Shown: positions 28,117 to 36,463 of the stretch, piece by piece
Layout of the letters: each line of letters opens with the position of its first letter
How positions within the stretch are numbered: the stretch's first letter is position 1
NCBI GenBank assembly: GCA_913777665.1
Contig: CAJYTF010000059.1
Span: forward strand, 1-44,673
Length of the DNA: 44,673 nt
Source of the DNA: an uncultured Myroides sp.
GTDB lineage: Bacteria; Bacteroidota; Bacteroidia; Flavobacteriales; Flavobacteriaceae
Direction of reading: 5' to 3'
Notes under the pieces: generated by a model
Seen by the model: the letters and a program-made list of their open reading frames with translations, nothing else
Database searches by the model: none
Told to the model about the DNA's origin: nothing
Position numbers and translations under genes: made by a program

Positions 28117-29958
28117 TTAGTTTGATCTGCGCGGGCGATCGCCACGTACTGATCTTCTTTCGTTGCGAGCAGGTCTGTCATCATCACGATTACGTCCGAA
28201 TCTGCTTTCTGTTCTGCGATCTCCAAAACGATCACCACCAGATGATCTTCTGTCTGATGAAGAACGGTCGCTACGGAAACCACCACTTCTTTCGCCACGG
28301 AAACCGCCACCGCTTCTACCACGTCCGTTGTGATCTCTTCTTGATGAAGATGAACCACCACCGCTTGTAGAAATTTCAACGTTTACCTGACGACCTTCGT
28401 GATGCATGTTGTTCAAAATCTCCATAATACGCTCGCTATGTGCTGCATCGGTATTAAAGAAAGAGAAACCTTCTTTTACATCTACTTTAAATAAATCATC
28501 TCTTCCTAAATCTAAAGTATCGCGTAAGAAATCTTTCAAACTCATCCAATCGAAATTGTCACGAGCTCCTAAATTCAAGAAATATCGAACCGAACCATCA
28601 GAATTTACAGTAGCTTCGCCTTTTTCACGAGATTTTGGAGAATCAATTGTATTTTGTTTTTTGTAGTATTCGATAAAACGATTGAATTCTACCGAAAACA
28701 TTTTTTTGATTAACTCTTCCTTCGTTAAATCGCCTAATAATTCTTCAATTTTTGGAAGATATTTATCAATTTCTGCGTCAACCTCAACCCCTTTAACTTT
28801 GTTTGCTAAGTGAATTAACTGCACTTCGCAAATTTCCATTCCGGTTGGAATTGGTTTTTGAACGAATTTTGTTTTAATGATTCGTTCAATCATCTGAATT
28901 TTTTTGAACTCAGATTTTGTTACAATAACGATTGATGTACCTGTTTTACCTGCACGCCCGGTACGACCTGAACGGTGGTTGTAGGTTTCAATTTCGTCTG
29001 GTAACTGATAGTTAATAACGTGTGTAATATCGTCAACATCAATACCACGAGCAGCAACATCGGTAGCAACCAACATTTGAATCTGGCGACCGCGGAATGC
29101 TTTCATTACACCATCGCGTTGTGCTTGCGATAAATCGCCGTGTAAAGCTGCTGCGTTGTATCCATCTTCAATTAACTTTTCTGCAACTGCTTGTGTATCA
29201 CGTTTTGTTCTACAGAAAACAACCGAGAAAATATCTGGGTTCATATCTGCCAAACGTTTTAAAACCGGATAACGATCACGTGCACCAACCAAATAATATT
29301 CGTGCGATACGTTTACCGATCCTTGATTTTTATGCCCCACCGTAATTTCTTGCGGACGTTTCATAAATTCTTTAGCAATTCGTGCAACTTCTTGTGGCAT
29401 AGTTGCAGAGAAAAGCCATGTATTTTTTTCTTCTGGTGTATCAGATAAAATTGATGTAATGTCTTCATAGAATCCCATGTTCAACATTTCATCTGCCTCA
29501 TCTAAAATACAAATTTGTATGTTTTTAATGTTAACATAGTTTCTGTTAATCATATCTTGCATACGACCTGGTGTTGCAACAATAATTTGTGCACCACGCT
29601 TAACTTCTTTTGCCTGCTCTGTAATGCTGGCACCACCATAAACCGCAACTGTATGTAAGCCCTTTACATATTTTGAATATTGCTTAATTTCGTTGGTGAT
29701 TTGTAAACACAATTCTCTGGTAGGCGATAGGATTAATGCCTGTGTGCTTCTGTTCTCTGGATCAATTTTTTGAATCAGAGGAAACCCGAAAGCAGCTGTT
29801 TTCCCAGTACCCGTTTGCGCCAGTGCAACGATATCTGTATCTTGTTGCAACAATAAGGGAATAGCTTTTTCCTGAACCTCTGAAGGGTTTTCAAAACCTA
29901 AGTCCTGAATTGCTTTTAAAAGCAATTCGTTCAATCCTAATTCTTGGAATTTATTCAT
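28117..29958 (-). CDS. DEAD-box ATP-dependent RNA helicase with DbpA-type RNA-binding domain and RGG-rich tail
   Basis: This 613-residue RNA helicase is probably involved in ribosome assembly or cold-shock RNA remodelling. The motifs run in order: Q motif (FQELGL..PSEVQ), motif I AQTGTGKT (47-54), PTREL, GG, TPGR, motif II LDEADEML, motif III SATM, motif IV VVFCRTK, motif V ATDVAARGIDV and motif VI HRSGRTGRAG. A DbpA RNA-binding domain follows at about 460-537 (VRYFLNLGARDNFDWMSLKD). DbpA itself uses this domain to bind 23S rRNA hairpin 92. The last ~75 residues are a Gly/Arg/Ser/Asp-rich disordered tail. CsdA/DeaD of Bacteroidota has this layout, so DeaD is as good a label as DbpA. Confidence 0.9.
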   Translation of the reverse strand: MNKFQELGLNELLLKAIQDLGFENPSEVQEKAIPLLLQQDTDIVALAQTGTGKTAAFGFPLIQKIDPENRSTQALILSPTRELCLQITNEIKQYSKYVKGLHTVAVYGGASITEQAKEVKRGAQIIVATPGRMQDMINRNYVNIKNIQICILDEADEMLNMGFYEDITSILSDTPEEKNTWLFSATMPQEVARIAKEFMKRPQEITVGHKNQGSVNVSHEYYLVGARDRYPVLKRLADMNPDIFSVVFCRTKRDTQAVAEKLIEDGYNAAALHGDLSQAQRDGVMKAFRGRQIQMLVATDVAARGIDVDDITHVINYQLPDEIETYNHRSGRTGRAGKTGTSIVIVTKSEFKKIQMIERIIKTKFVQKPIPTGMEICEVQLIHLANKVKGVEVDAEIDKYLPKIEELLGDLTKEELIKKMFSVEFNRFIEYYKKQNTIDSPKSREKGEATVNSDGSVRYFLNLGARDNFDWMSLKDFLRDTLDLGRDDLFKVDVKEGFSFFNTDAAHSERIMEILNNMHHEGRQVNVEISTSGGGSSSSRRDHNGRGRSGGGFRGERSGGFRSDRSSSDRRSSGGDRFGDRRTESRFGRNRDDDRPARNERRSVRGDRPRRSN

Positions 29959-29977
29959 ATAATTTTTAAAATAGCTG

Positions 29978-29985
29978 CAAAGGTA
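29978..29985 (-). promoter_or_regulatory. Putative -7 box of the DEAD-box helicase gene
   Basis: On the minus strand this reads TACCTTTG, an exact TAnnTTTG match, 20 bases before the start codon. It lies in the 67-bp gap after rdgB, suggesting independent transcription of the helicase. Confidence 0.5.
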
Positions 29986-30025
29986 GAGATTTTTTTGCGG
30001 ATATTTGTATTAATGATAGGTTAAA

Positions 30026-30610
30026 TTATTTATTTTGTAATTTTCCTAAAAACTCAACTAACTTTTCTACTGCTCTTCCGCGATGGCTTAATTTATTTTT
30101 TTCATCAATTGTCATTTCGGCAAAGGTTTTACCCAAATTTTCAGGTTCAAAAATAGGATCATAACCAAAACCATTGGTTCCCGTTTTTTCATTTCTGATT
30201 TCACCTTCAACGATCCCGGTAAATAAATGTTGTTGATTATTGATGTTTAGAGCAATCACAGTTTTAAACTGCGCTTTTCGGTTGGTTGAAGTTCCTAATT
30301 TCTGCAAAACCAAATCAATGTTTTTGTCAGCATTTTTATCTTCGCCTGCATATCGAGCCGAATAAACTCCTGGTTCGCCATTTAAAGCATCAATCTCTAA
30401 ACCGGTATCGTCTGCAAAACAAGGCAAACCGTATTTTTCTGTAACATAATTGGCTTTAATTATCGCATTTTCTTCTAACGTTTTACCTGTTTCGGCAATT
30501 TCTTCGGTACAACCTATTTCCTCTAAAGTGACAATTTGGATAGATGTCGGCACTTGATTTTGAATTTCTTGTACCTTATTTTTATTGTTTGATGCAAATA
30601 TGATTTTCAT
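30026..30610 (-). CDS. rdgB: XTP/dITP pyrophosphatase (RdgB/HAM1 family)
   Basis: This 194-residue enzyme hydrolyses dITP, XTP and related deaminated purine triphosphates to monophosphates, keeping them out of DNA and RNA. Visible motifs are the start MKIIFASNNKNKVQEI (phosphate-binding SNNKNK), the catalytic strand FADDTGLEIDALNGEPG, VYSARYAG, TGTNGFGYDPIFEP and the C-terminal LSHRGRA. Length is typical. The start codon is only 3 bases after the recG stop, so the two genes form an operon and share a genome-integrity role. Confidence 0.92.
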   Translation of the reverse strand: MKIIFASNNKNKVQEIQNQVPTSIQIVTLEEIGCTEEIAETGKTLEENAIIKANYVTEKYGLPCFADDTGLEIDALNGEPGVYSARYAGEDKNADKNIDLVLQKLGTSTNRKAQFKTVIALNINNQQHLFTGIVEGEIRNEKTGTNGFGYDPIFEPENLGKTFAEMTIDEKNKLSHRGRAVEKLVEFLGKLQNK

Positions 30611-30613
30611 ACG

Positions 30614-32722
30614 TTAACTTATATAGTTCCAAATATTGTTTTTTCTTGCCAGCATTTCAAACACAAATTTTAATGCTTGATGTTCCGGTTTTTCAAGATT
30701 GATATCTTCTTTTAATAATTCGATTGCTTTTGTTCGAGCCAACTTTAATATGTCTTGATCTTTAACCAAATCGGCAATTTGTAAATTAAGCACACCACTT
30801 TGCTGTGTACCCATGATATCGCCCGGTCCACGGAGTTTTAAATCGATTTCGGATATTTCAAAACCATCATTTGTTCGGCACATGGCATCCATCCTGACTT
30901 TTGTATCGGCACTTAATTTATTTCCCGTCATTAAAACGCAATAACTTTGTTCGGCGCCACGCCCTACCCTACCTCTTAATTGATGCAGTTGACTCAACCC
31001 AAAACGTTCGGCACTTTCTATAATCATTACCGATGCGTTAGGTACATTTACACCAACTTCAATAACTGTTGTCGCAATCATTATATGGGTTTCACCTTTT
31101 ACAAATCGATCCATTTCGGCATCTTTATCTTTAGAATGCATTTGTCCGTGAACAATACTGATTCTGTATTCGGGAAAAGGAAAATCGCGCGAAATTGCTT
31201 CGTATCCTTCCATTAAATTCTTGTAATCTAACTTTTCGCTTTCTTGAATCAACGGATATACAATATAAATTTGTCTGCCTTTTGCAATTTCTTCCTTAAT
31301 AAAATGCCAAACCTGCAAGCGTTTACTTTCAAAAAAATGGAGTGTTTTTATAGGTTTTCGTCCTGGTGGTAATTCATCAATAACCGAGACATCCAAATCG
31401 CCATACAAACTCATAGCTAAAGTACGCGGAATGGGAGTTGCCGTCATAACCAAAACGTGAGGAGGCAACGAATTTTTCTTCCACATTTTTGATCGCTGTT
31501 CTACACCAAAACGATGCTGTTCATCAATAATCGACAAGCCTAAATTTTTAAATTGAACCTTATCTTCTAACAACGCATGTGTTCCAATTAAAATATGAAT
31601 GGTTCCGTTTTCTAAATCTTCATGAATTTGATTGCGTTCTTTATTCTTGGTAGATCCGGTAAGCAAAGCCACCTTCACATTAATTTTATCTGCCAATTCT
31701 TTAATTCCTGCAAAATGCTGATTCGCCAAAATTTCGGTCGGAGCCATTAAACACGCCTGAAAACCGTTGTCTAACGCCAACAACATACTCATAAAACCGA
31801 CAATGGTTTTGCCGGCACCAACATCGCCCTGTAACAAACGATTCATTTGAGCTTCGTGTGCCATATCAATTCTGATCTCTTTCAACACACGCTTTTGGGC
31901 ATTGGTCAACGGAAAAGGTAAATGATCGTGGTAAAAACCATTAAAATAATCGCCAACAACATTAAAAGCAAATCCTTTAATTTTATGTTTACGAACCAGA
32001 TTTTTAGAAAGCAACTGTAATTGGATAAAAAACAATTCCTCGAATTTTAAACGAAATTGCGCACGATTCAACAAATCGGTATTTTTAGGAAAATGAATAT
32101 TAAAAAACGATTCGTTTTTTGGCAGCAATCGTAATTCGTCAATTAGATTTTCAGGAAAAACTTCTTTAAATAAATGATGCGTTTCTATAAAAACCTGCTG
32201 CATCATTTTGGTAATACTTCGATTTGAAATATTTTTCTGATTTAATTTTTCGTTCGATGGATAAACCGGTTGCAACGCAGATTGCATACTTTTTTTATGT
32301 TCTTCAATCGTTTCCATTTCGGGGTGCGGCATCGAAAACAATCCGTTGAAATGATTGATCTTTCCAAAAATCACATACGGAATATTCAACTGTAAATTTT
32401 CCTTGATCCATTTGTGTCCTTGAAACCAGATCAATTCCATTTCGGCAGTTCCATCAGTAAAAACAGCAACTAATCTACTACCGCGTTTTTGTTCTACCGT
32501 TTTCAATCGAACAATTTTACCTACAAGCTGTACTTCTGCATTAATTCCGGAATTTAATTCACTGATTTTGTAATACTTAGTTCGATCTAAATATTTGTAC
32601 GGATAAAAATTGATTAAATCTTTATAAGTAAAAATCTGAAGTTCCTTTTTTAGTACAACAGCCCTTTGAGGTCCAACGCCTTTAAGGTATTCAATAGGTG
32701 TATCTAAAATATCCTGCTGCAT
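30614..32722 (-). CDS. recG: ATP-dependent DNA helicase RecG
   Basis: This 702-residue enzyme remodels stalled replication forks and branch-migrates Holliday junctions. Order of parts: an N-terminal wedge/OB-fold region (YKISELNSGINAEVQLVGKI), then SF2 motif I LLQGDVGAGKT (~296-304), motif II DEQH in SIIDEQHRFGVEQR, motif III TATPIPRTLA, and the RecG-specific ELPPGRKPIKT. The second RecA lobe has IATTVIEVGVNVPNA and ending motif VI QLRGRVGRG. Length matches family (~690-700). It is co-transcribed with rdgB. No firm promoter can be seen in the 112-bp divergent gap to the PNGase gene. Confidence 0.95.
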   Translation of the reverse strand: MQQDILDTPIEYLKGVGPQRAVVLKKELQIFTYKDLINFYPYKYLDRTKYYKISELNSGINAEVQLVGKIVRLKTVEQKRGSRLVAVFTDGTAEMELIWFQGHKWIKENLQLNIPYVIFGKINHFNGLFSMPHPEMETIEEHKKSMQSALQPVYPSNEKLNQKNISNRSITKMMQQVFIETHHLFKEVFPENLIDELRLLPKNESFFNIHFPKNTDLLNRAQFRLKFEELFFIQLQLLSKNLVRKHKIKGFAFNVVGDYFNGFYHDHLPFPLTNAQKRVLKEIRIDMAHEAQMNRLLQGDVGAGKTIVGFMSMLLALDNGFQACLMAPTEILANQHFAGIKELADKINVKVALLTGSTKNKERNQIHEDLENGTIHILIGTHALLEDKVQFKNLGLSIIDEQHRFGVEQRSKMWKKNSLPPHVLVMTATPIPRTLAMSLYGDLDVSVIDELPPGRKPIKTLHFFESKRLQVWHFIKEEIAKGRQIYIVYPLIQESEKLDYKNLMEGYEAISRDFPFPEYRISIVHGQMHSKDKDAEMDRFVKGETHIMIATTVIEVGVNVPNASVMIIESAERFGLSQLHQLRGRVGRGAEQSYCVLMTGNKLSADTKVRMDAMCRTNDGFEISEIDLKLRGPGDIMGTQQSGVLNLQIADLVKDQDILKLARTKAIELLKEDINLEKPEHQALKFVFEMLARKNNIWNYIS

Positions 32723-32834
32723 TTTTACTTTTTTGTAAAGTTAAATGTAATTGTTTAATTTTTCAAAAAGTAAAAATAGTTTACCCAAACAAATAACTTT
32801 ATTTTATATTTACAAATAATTAACAACATTATAA

Positions 32835-33860
32835 ATGAAAAAACTTATAACCTTATTATTACTATCATCATTTACACTTATTTCTTGTAAAGACGATGAA
32901 AAGACAAACACTGACCCTACAAAAACAACTGTAAAAACTTTTGATAATGTGAAAGTTGCTTTTGGCGAAGGTTTGTCGCAAAGTGCCGAAGGTACTTTTA
33001 CTTTTCCTACAAATTCAGAAAATATCAAAACCATTAAAATGTTTATTAAAGATATTTGCCCCAACAAAGAATGTGACGAATGGGACAGATATGCAAATAT
33101 TTACGCAAAAGATAAAACTACTGGCGAATGGTATGAATTAGGTAGATTTATTAACCCGTATTGGGTTGGGAACGAGAAATTAGAACGTGGTTATGAAGTT
33201 GATGTAACCGATTTTAAATCGATTTTAAATGGATCTACTGAACTAAAAATCTACACCGAAACATGGTTGGCGAAAGGAAGAAAATATACAGTTGAGTTTG
33301 ATTTTGAATTTGGAACACCAGATTATAAATATTCTGCCGTTGTACCTGTAATTCAATACAACAAATCATCTATTGATGGTGTGCCTTATGGAACTAGTTT
33401 TGATACAAATGTATTTGATTTAACTAAACAAATCAATATACCATCTAGTGCAGAAGTTGCATATTTAAGAACTATTATTTCTGGTTGGGGGCATGCAACA
33501 CCAAACGATGCCGGTGGTCGCGGTTGTGCAGAATGGTGCTATCGTACCCATAATATAAACATTAATGGCACACAAACTTTTGCACATGATTTAAAAGCTC
33601 TTGGCTGTGCACAAAATCCTATTGACAATCAGGCACCGGGTAACTGGAAACCAGATCGCGCTGGTTGGTGCCCTGGAATGGTGGTTCCTGTGCGTTTTGA
33701 TAATATTCAGAAAAGTTTGTTTGGATCAAACTTTAATTTTGAATACAAATTTGAAGATTGGACAAACAATAATGGAAATGGAAACGCATTTTACGCCATT
33801 TCAACCTTTGTAGTTGTTAAAAGTAATTCGCCAATTAATAAACCAACAATATCAAATTAA
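32835..33860 (+). CDS. Peptide-N-glycosidase F (PNGase F), lipoprotein form
   Basis: This 341-residue enzyme cleaves whole N-glycans from asparagine of glycoproteins. The sequence follows the Elizabethkingia meningoseptica PNGase F closely. The catalytic triad positions are conserved: Asp84 (CDEWDRYAN), Glu142 (YTETWLAKGR) and Glu233 (GCAEWCYRTH), equal to Asp60, Glu118 and Glu206 of the mature classical enzyme. The six disulfide cysteines (75/80, 231/235, 258/279) are present as well. Unlike the classical secreted enzyme, the N-terminus is a lipoprotein signal with LISC (Cys18) followed by KDDE. That fits the K-(D/E)2 surface-export signal described for Bacteroidota lipoproteins, so the enzyme is probably displayed on the cell surface. 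It has no SusCD partners here. Confidence 0.93.
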   Translation: MKKLITLLLLSSFTLISCKDDEKTNTDPTKTTVKTFDNVKVAFGEGLSQSAEGTFTFPTNSENIKTIKMFIKDICPNKECDEWDRYANIYAKDKTTGEWYELGRFINPYWVGNEKLERGYEVDVTDFKSILNGSTELKIYTETWLAKGRKYTVEFDFEFGTPDYKYSAVVPVIQYNKSSIDGVPYGTSFDTNVFDLTKQINIPSSAEVAYLRTIISGWGHATPNDAGGRGCAEWCYRTHNININGTQTFAHDLKALGCAQNPIDNQAPGNWKPDRAGWCPGMVVPVRFDNIQKSLFGSNFNFEYKFEDWTNNNGNGNAFYAISTFVVVKSNSPINKPTISN

Positions 33861-33862
33861 CA

Positions 33863-33892
33863 AAAAAGAGTTCCAAATTAGGAACTCTTTTT
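33863..33892. terminator. Bidirectional terminator shared by the PNGase F and bcp genes
   Basis: A perfect 12-bp stem AAAAAGAGTTCC / GGAACTCTTTTT with a 6-nt loop AAATTA. The bcp stop codon (33891) overlaps its edge. Confidence 0.88.
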
Positions 33893-34343
33893 ATTTTAAT
33901 ATCTGAGTTGCGTGTTCTTTCGTTTTTACTTTTTCTATAATATCTTCTATAAAACCATCTTCGTTGATAATAAAAGTAGTTCGGTGAATACCATCAAATT
34001 CACGCCCCATAAATTTCTTTGGTCCCCAAACGCCATAAGCATTAATAACTACTTTATCTTCATCGGCAATTAACGGATATTGCAAATTATTTTTAATTGC
34101 AAAATTTAATTGTCGTTTTTGCGAATCGGCACTAACACCAATTACTTGATAATTTTTTGCTACAAAACGGTCAATATTATTTTGAAGATCGCAAGCTTCG
34201 GCAGTACACCCTGGTGTTGATGCTTTTGGGTAGAAAAACAAAACAACTTTTTTGCCTTTAAAATCCTTTAACTGAACGGTTGATCCGTTTTGATCTATTC
34301 CCGAAAAATCAGGAGCCTTATCGCCTATTTTTAGTGTGGTCAT
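33891..34343 (-). CDS. bcp: Thioredoxin-dependent thiol peroxidase (BCP/PrxQ)
   Basis: This 150-residue atypical 2-Cys peroxiredoxin reduces hydrogen peroxide and organic peroxides using thioredoxin. The active-site motif is FFYPKASTPGCTAEACDL with the peroxidatic Cys46 and, five residues on, the resolving Cys51 characteristic of the BCP/PrxQ group. GVSADS and the C-terminal TTFIINEDGFIEDI strand complete the thioredoxin fold. The protein has no signal peptide and acts in the cytoplasm. The gene diverges from nth across a 43-bp gap. Confidence 0.93.
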   Translation of the reverse strand: MTTLKIGDKAPDFSGIDQNGSTVQLKDFKGKKVVLFFYPKASTPGCTAEACDLQNNIDRFVAKNYQVIGVSADSQKRQLNFAIKNNLQYPLIADEDKVVINAYGVWGPKKFMGREFDGIHRTTFIINEDGFIEDIIEKVKTKEHATQILK

Positions 34344-34350
34344 AATTTAC

Positions 34351-34358
34351 TATTTTTG
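34351..34358 (+). promoter_or_regulatory. Putative -7 box of nth
   Basis: TATTTTTG (TAnnTTTG), 28 bases before the nth ATG at 34387, inside the bcp-nth divergent gap. The -33 region would fall in the bcp start region and is not a clear match. Confidence 0.4.
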
Positions 34359-34386
34359 TAAAATTACAAATCATTTACACATTAAA

Positions 34387-35052
34387 ATGACCAAAAAAGA
34401 AAAAGTTCAGTTTGTAATTGATACTTTAGAGCAACTTTATCCCGAAGTTCCTATTCCGTTAGATCATAAAGATCCATATACCTTATTAATTGCAGTGTTG
34501 CTTTCTGCACAATGTACCGATGTGCGAGTTAATCAGATCACACCAAAACTTTTTGCTATTGCAGATAATCCGTATGATATGGTTAAACTTTCGGTAGAAG
34601 AAATTGCAGATATTATTCGTCCGTGTGGTTTGTCGCCAATGAAATCTAAGGGAATTTACGGTTTAAGTAAAATTTTGATCGATCAATACGATGGCGAAGT
34701 TCCTGCAGATATAAATATTTTGGAGACCTTACCTGCAGTTGGTCATAAAACGGCATCGGTTGTAATGTCACAAGCTTTTAATGTGCCGGCTTTTCCTGTT
34801 GATACACATATTCATCGTTTAATGTATCGTTGGAATTTAAGTTCGGGTAAGAATGTGGTTGAAACCGAAAAAGATGCTAAAGCTATTTTCCCTATTGATA
34901 CATGGAATAAACTGCATTTACAGATGATTTGGTACGGACGTGAGTATTCGCCTGCCCGTGGATGGAAACTAGAAAAAGACATCATAACCCAAAAAATCGG
35001 AAAGAAATCATTGATTAATGAACTACTTAAGCTGAATAAAACTAAGCTATAA
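34387..35052 (+). CDS. nth: Endonuclease III, variant lacking the Fe-S cluster
   Basis: This 221-residue bifunctional DNA glycosylase/AP lyase removes oxidised pyrimidines in base excision repair. The start at 34387 (MTKKEKVQFVIDTLEQLYPE) is chosen because the longer reading from 34336 overlaps the bcp start. The helix-hairpin-helix LPAVGHKTA carries the catalytic Lys121, and the catalytic Asp139 is in FPVDTHIHRLMYRW. The C-terminal C-x6-C-x2-C-x5-C cluster motif of E. coli Nth is absent: after WYGREYSPARGW there is no cysteine, only a basic tail. Clusterless relatives are known to me in this phylum, so this is not a truncation. It probably shares a transcript with the secreted-protein gene 14 bases downstream. 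Confidence 0.88.
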   Translation: MTKKEKVQFVIDTLEQLYPEVPIPLDHKDPYTLLIAVLLSAQCTDVRVNQITPKLFAIADNPYDMVKLSVEEIADIIRPCGLSPMKSKGIYGLSKILIDQYDGEVPADINILETLPAVGHKTASVVMSQAFNVPAFPVDTHIHRLMYRWNLSSGKNVVETEKDAKAIFPIDTWNKLHLQMIWYGREYSPARGWKLEKDIITQKIGKKSLINELLKLNKTKL

Positions 35053-35066
35053 TTCAATAATATCTT

Positions 35067-35708
35067 ATGAAAAAATTCAAACTTTTATTATTTATCCTTT
35101 TTCCATTAATTTCTTTTGCACAAACATCAAAAAATAAATATCTTGATTTTGATGGTAAAGAAATAAGCTACAGTTGGTTTAAAGAAGTTCAAAGCAAAGG
35201 TATTTTGGTTGGGCAAAATGATGATGGAACTATTTACAGATTAATTAAAGAACGAGAAAAATCAGGAAAAATTAATGATTATAAAGAATTGATTAATAAT
35301 TTGAATAGTTCTTTATCAACTGATTTGGATTTTAAAAAACCATTATTCATTTATTATTATCCCGGACCTGATGCTACAAATATTTCTAAAAACCCTAATC
35401 CAGATGGTTCAAAAATTTTCAGAAACGATACCGATATTTTTGAAAAAAAATTCCAAAAAGAAATAAATGGGCAAACACTATTTTTGTACAAAAAGGAGTC
35501 GAAAAACGTTTATAGTAATCATGAATACATGCCATGGAAAAAAGATCCAAACAACGAAATAGAAAAAAGATTTTTTAATGAATACCATTATCAATACGCA
35601 AGTTTCGTCATCATTTTTCCAAACGGAGAATATAATGTGTATTTTGGAGAGTTTTCATACGATTACGTATTTGATTATGTAAAAAGTTGGAAGAAAAAGA
35701 ATAAATAA
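35067..35708 (+). CDS. Secreted protein of unknown function
   Basis: This 213-residue protein has a signal peptide MKKFKLLLFILFPLISFA cut before Gln19. The mature part starts with YLDFDGKEISYSWFKEV, a phrase common in small flavobacterial exported proteins. It continues alpha/beta with many aromatic and Lys/Asn residues (FIYYYPGPDATNISKNPNP, FVIIFPNGEYNVYFGEFSYDYVFDYV). The fold may be thioredoxin-like or related, but no active site is visible. It lies 14 bases after nth and ends in a strong bidirectional terminator. Confidence 0.65.
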   Translation: MKKFKLLLFILFPLISFAQTSKNKYLDFDGKEISYSWFKEVQSKGILVGQNDDGTIYRLIKEREKSGKINDYKELINNLNSSLSTDLDFKKPLFIYYYPGPDATNISKNPNPDGSKIFRNDTDIFEKKFQKEINGQTLFLYKKESKNVYSNHEYMPWKKDPNNEIEKRFFNEYHYQYASFVIIFPNGEYNVYFGEFSYDYVFDYVKSWKKKNK

Positions 35709-35739
35709 AAAAGTGAACTCAAATTGAGTTCACTTTTTT
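35707..35739. terminator. Bidirectional terminator between convergent genes
   Basis: A perfect 14-bp stem AAAAAAGTGAACTC / GAGTTCACTTTTTT with loop AAATT, overlapping the stop at 35708 and 2 bases from the stop at 35741. Confidence 0.9.
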
Positions 35740-35740
35740 A

Positions 35741-36433
35741 TTATAACGTATTGTTATTTTTACTTTTTGTGTGTTTCAGCAACCAGTCATATAATTCCAT
35801 GTGGCGGTATAAATCTTCCACACTGCCGTGATTTCCGCCCTTTACAACCTGCAATTCAATTGGAGCTTTTTTATTACATTTTTTAACTGCGTTTACAATT
35901 TTTTCCGATTCAGACAATGGTACAATAAAATCTTTATCGCCATGAATTACTTTTATTGGAACTTGAGCCAGATTACACGCATCGTTTACATCGCCACCAC
36001 CACAAATAGATATCGCTGCTGCCACCCTATTTGGATATTCGCCTACATATTTCATTGTTCCGTACGATCCTAAACTCATTCCCGTTATATAAATTCTATC
36101 TTCATCAATATTGTAGGTTTTAATCATATAGTCAACAATTTCATCTACTTTAACAGCACTCCAAGGTCCCGATGGTAATTGTGGCGCAACCAAGTAAGCC
36201 GGAATATCCAACCCTTTTTCAACTCCTTTTAAAGCTCCATAACGTTTTACGCGGTCTATGTTTGTGCCCGACAAACTTTTACCGTGCAAAAACACAATTA
36301 ATGGCATTTTATCTGTAGGTTGGCTTGGTTCGTTCAACCAAAAATTATAAGTAGTTTTGTTTAAAACCGCTTTGGGTTGGGCAAATATATTGATGCTTAA
36401 AAACAGAAATAAGACTTTAAAAATGGATTTCAT
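35741..36433 (-). CDS. Secreted alpha/beta-hydrolase, esterase/PHB-depolymerase-like
   Basis: This 230-residue protein starts at the ATG at 36433 (MKSIFKVLFLFLSINIFA, cut before Gln19). The upstream TTG adds two residues and is not needed. The alpha/beta-hydrolase features are in order: LIVFLHGKSLSG (oxyanion strand), the nucleophile elbow GMSLGSYG with Ser120, the acid Asp168 in HGDKDFIVP, and His202 in GGNHGSVED. The family resembles feruloyl-esterase/PHB-depolymerase-type esterases of Bacteroidota, which act on short esters in the periplasm. The substrate is not determinable. It starts 30 bases after the dioxygenase gene on the same strand, so they may be co-transcribed. Confidence 0.82.
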   Translation of the reverse strand: MKSIFKVLFLFLSINIFAQPKAVLNKTTYNFWLNEPSQPTDKMPLIVFLHGKSLSGTNIDRVKRYGALKGVEKGLDIPAYLVAPQLPSGPWSAVKVDEIVDYMIKTYNIDEDRIYITGMSLGSYGTMKYVGEYPNRVAAAISICGGGDVNDACNLAQVPIKVIHGDKDFIVPLSESEKIVNAVKKCNKKAPIELQVVKGGNHGSVEDLYRHMELYDWLLKHTKSKNNNTL

Positions 36434-36463
36434 TGACAATTTTTAAAGCAAATATAATATTAT

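Noticed and set aside
28098..28379. Val/Ala/His-rich ORFs over the end of the DEAD-box gene
   Set aside because: They are frame shadows of the Arg/Gly/Asp-rich helicase tail.
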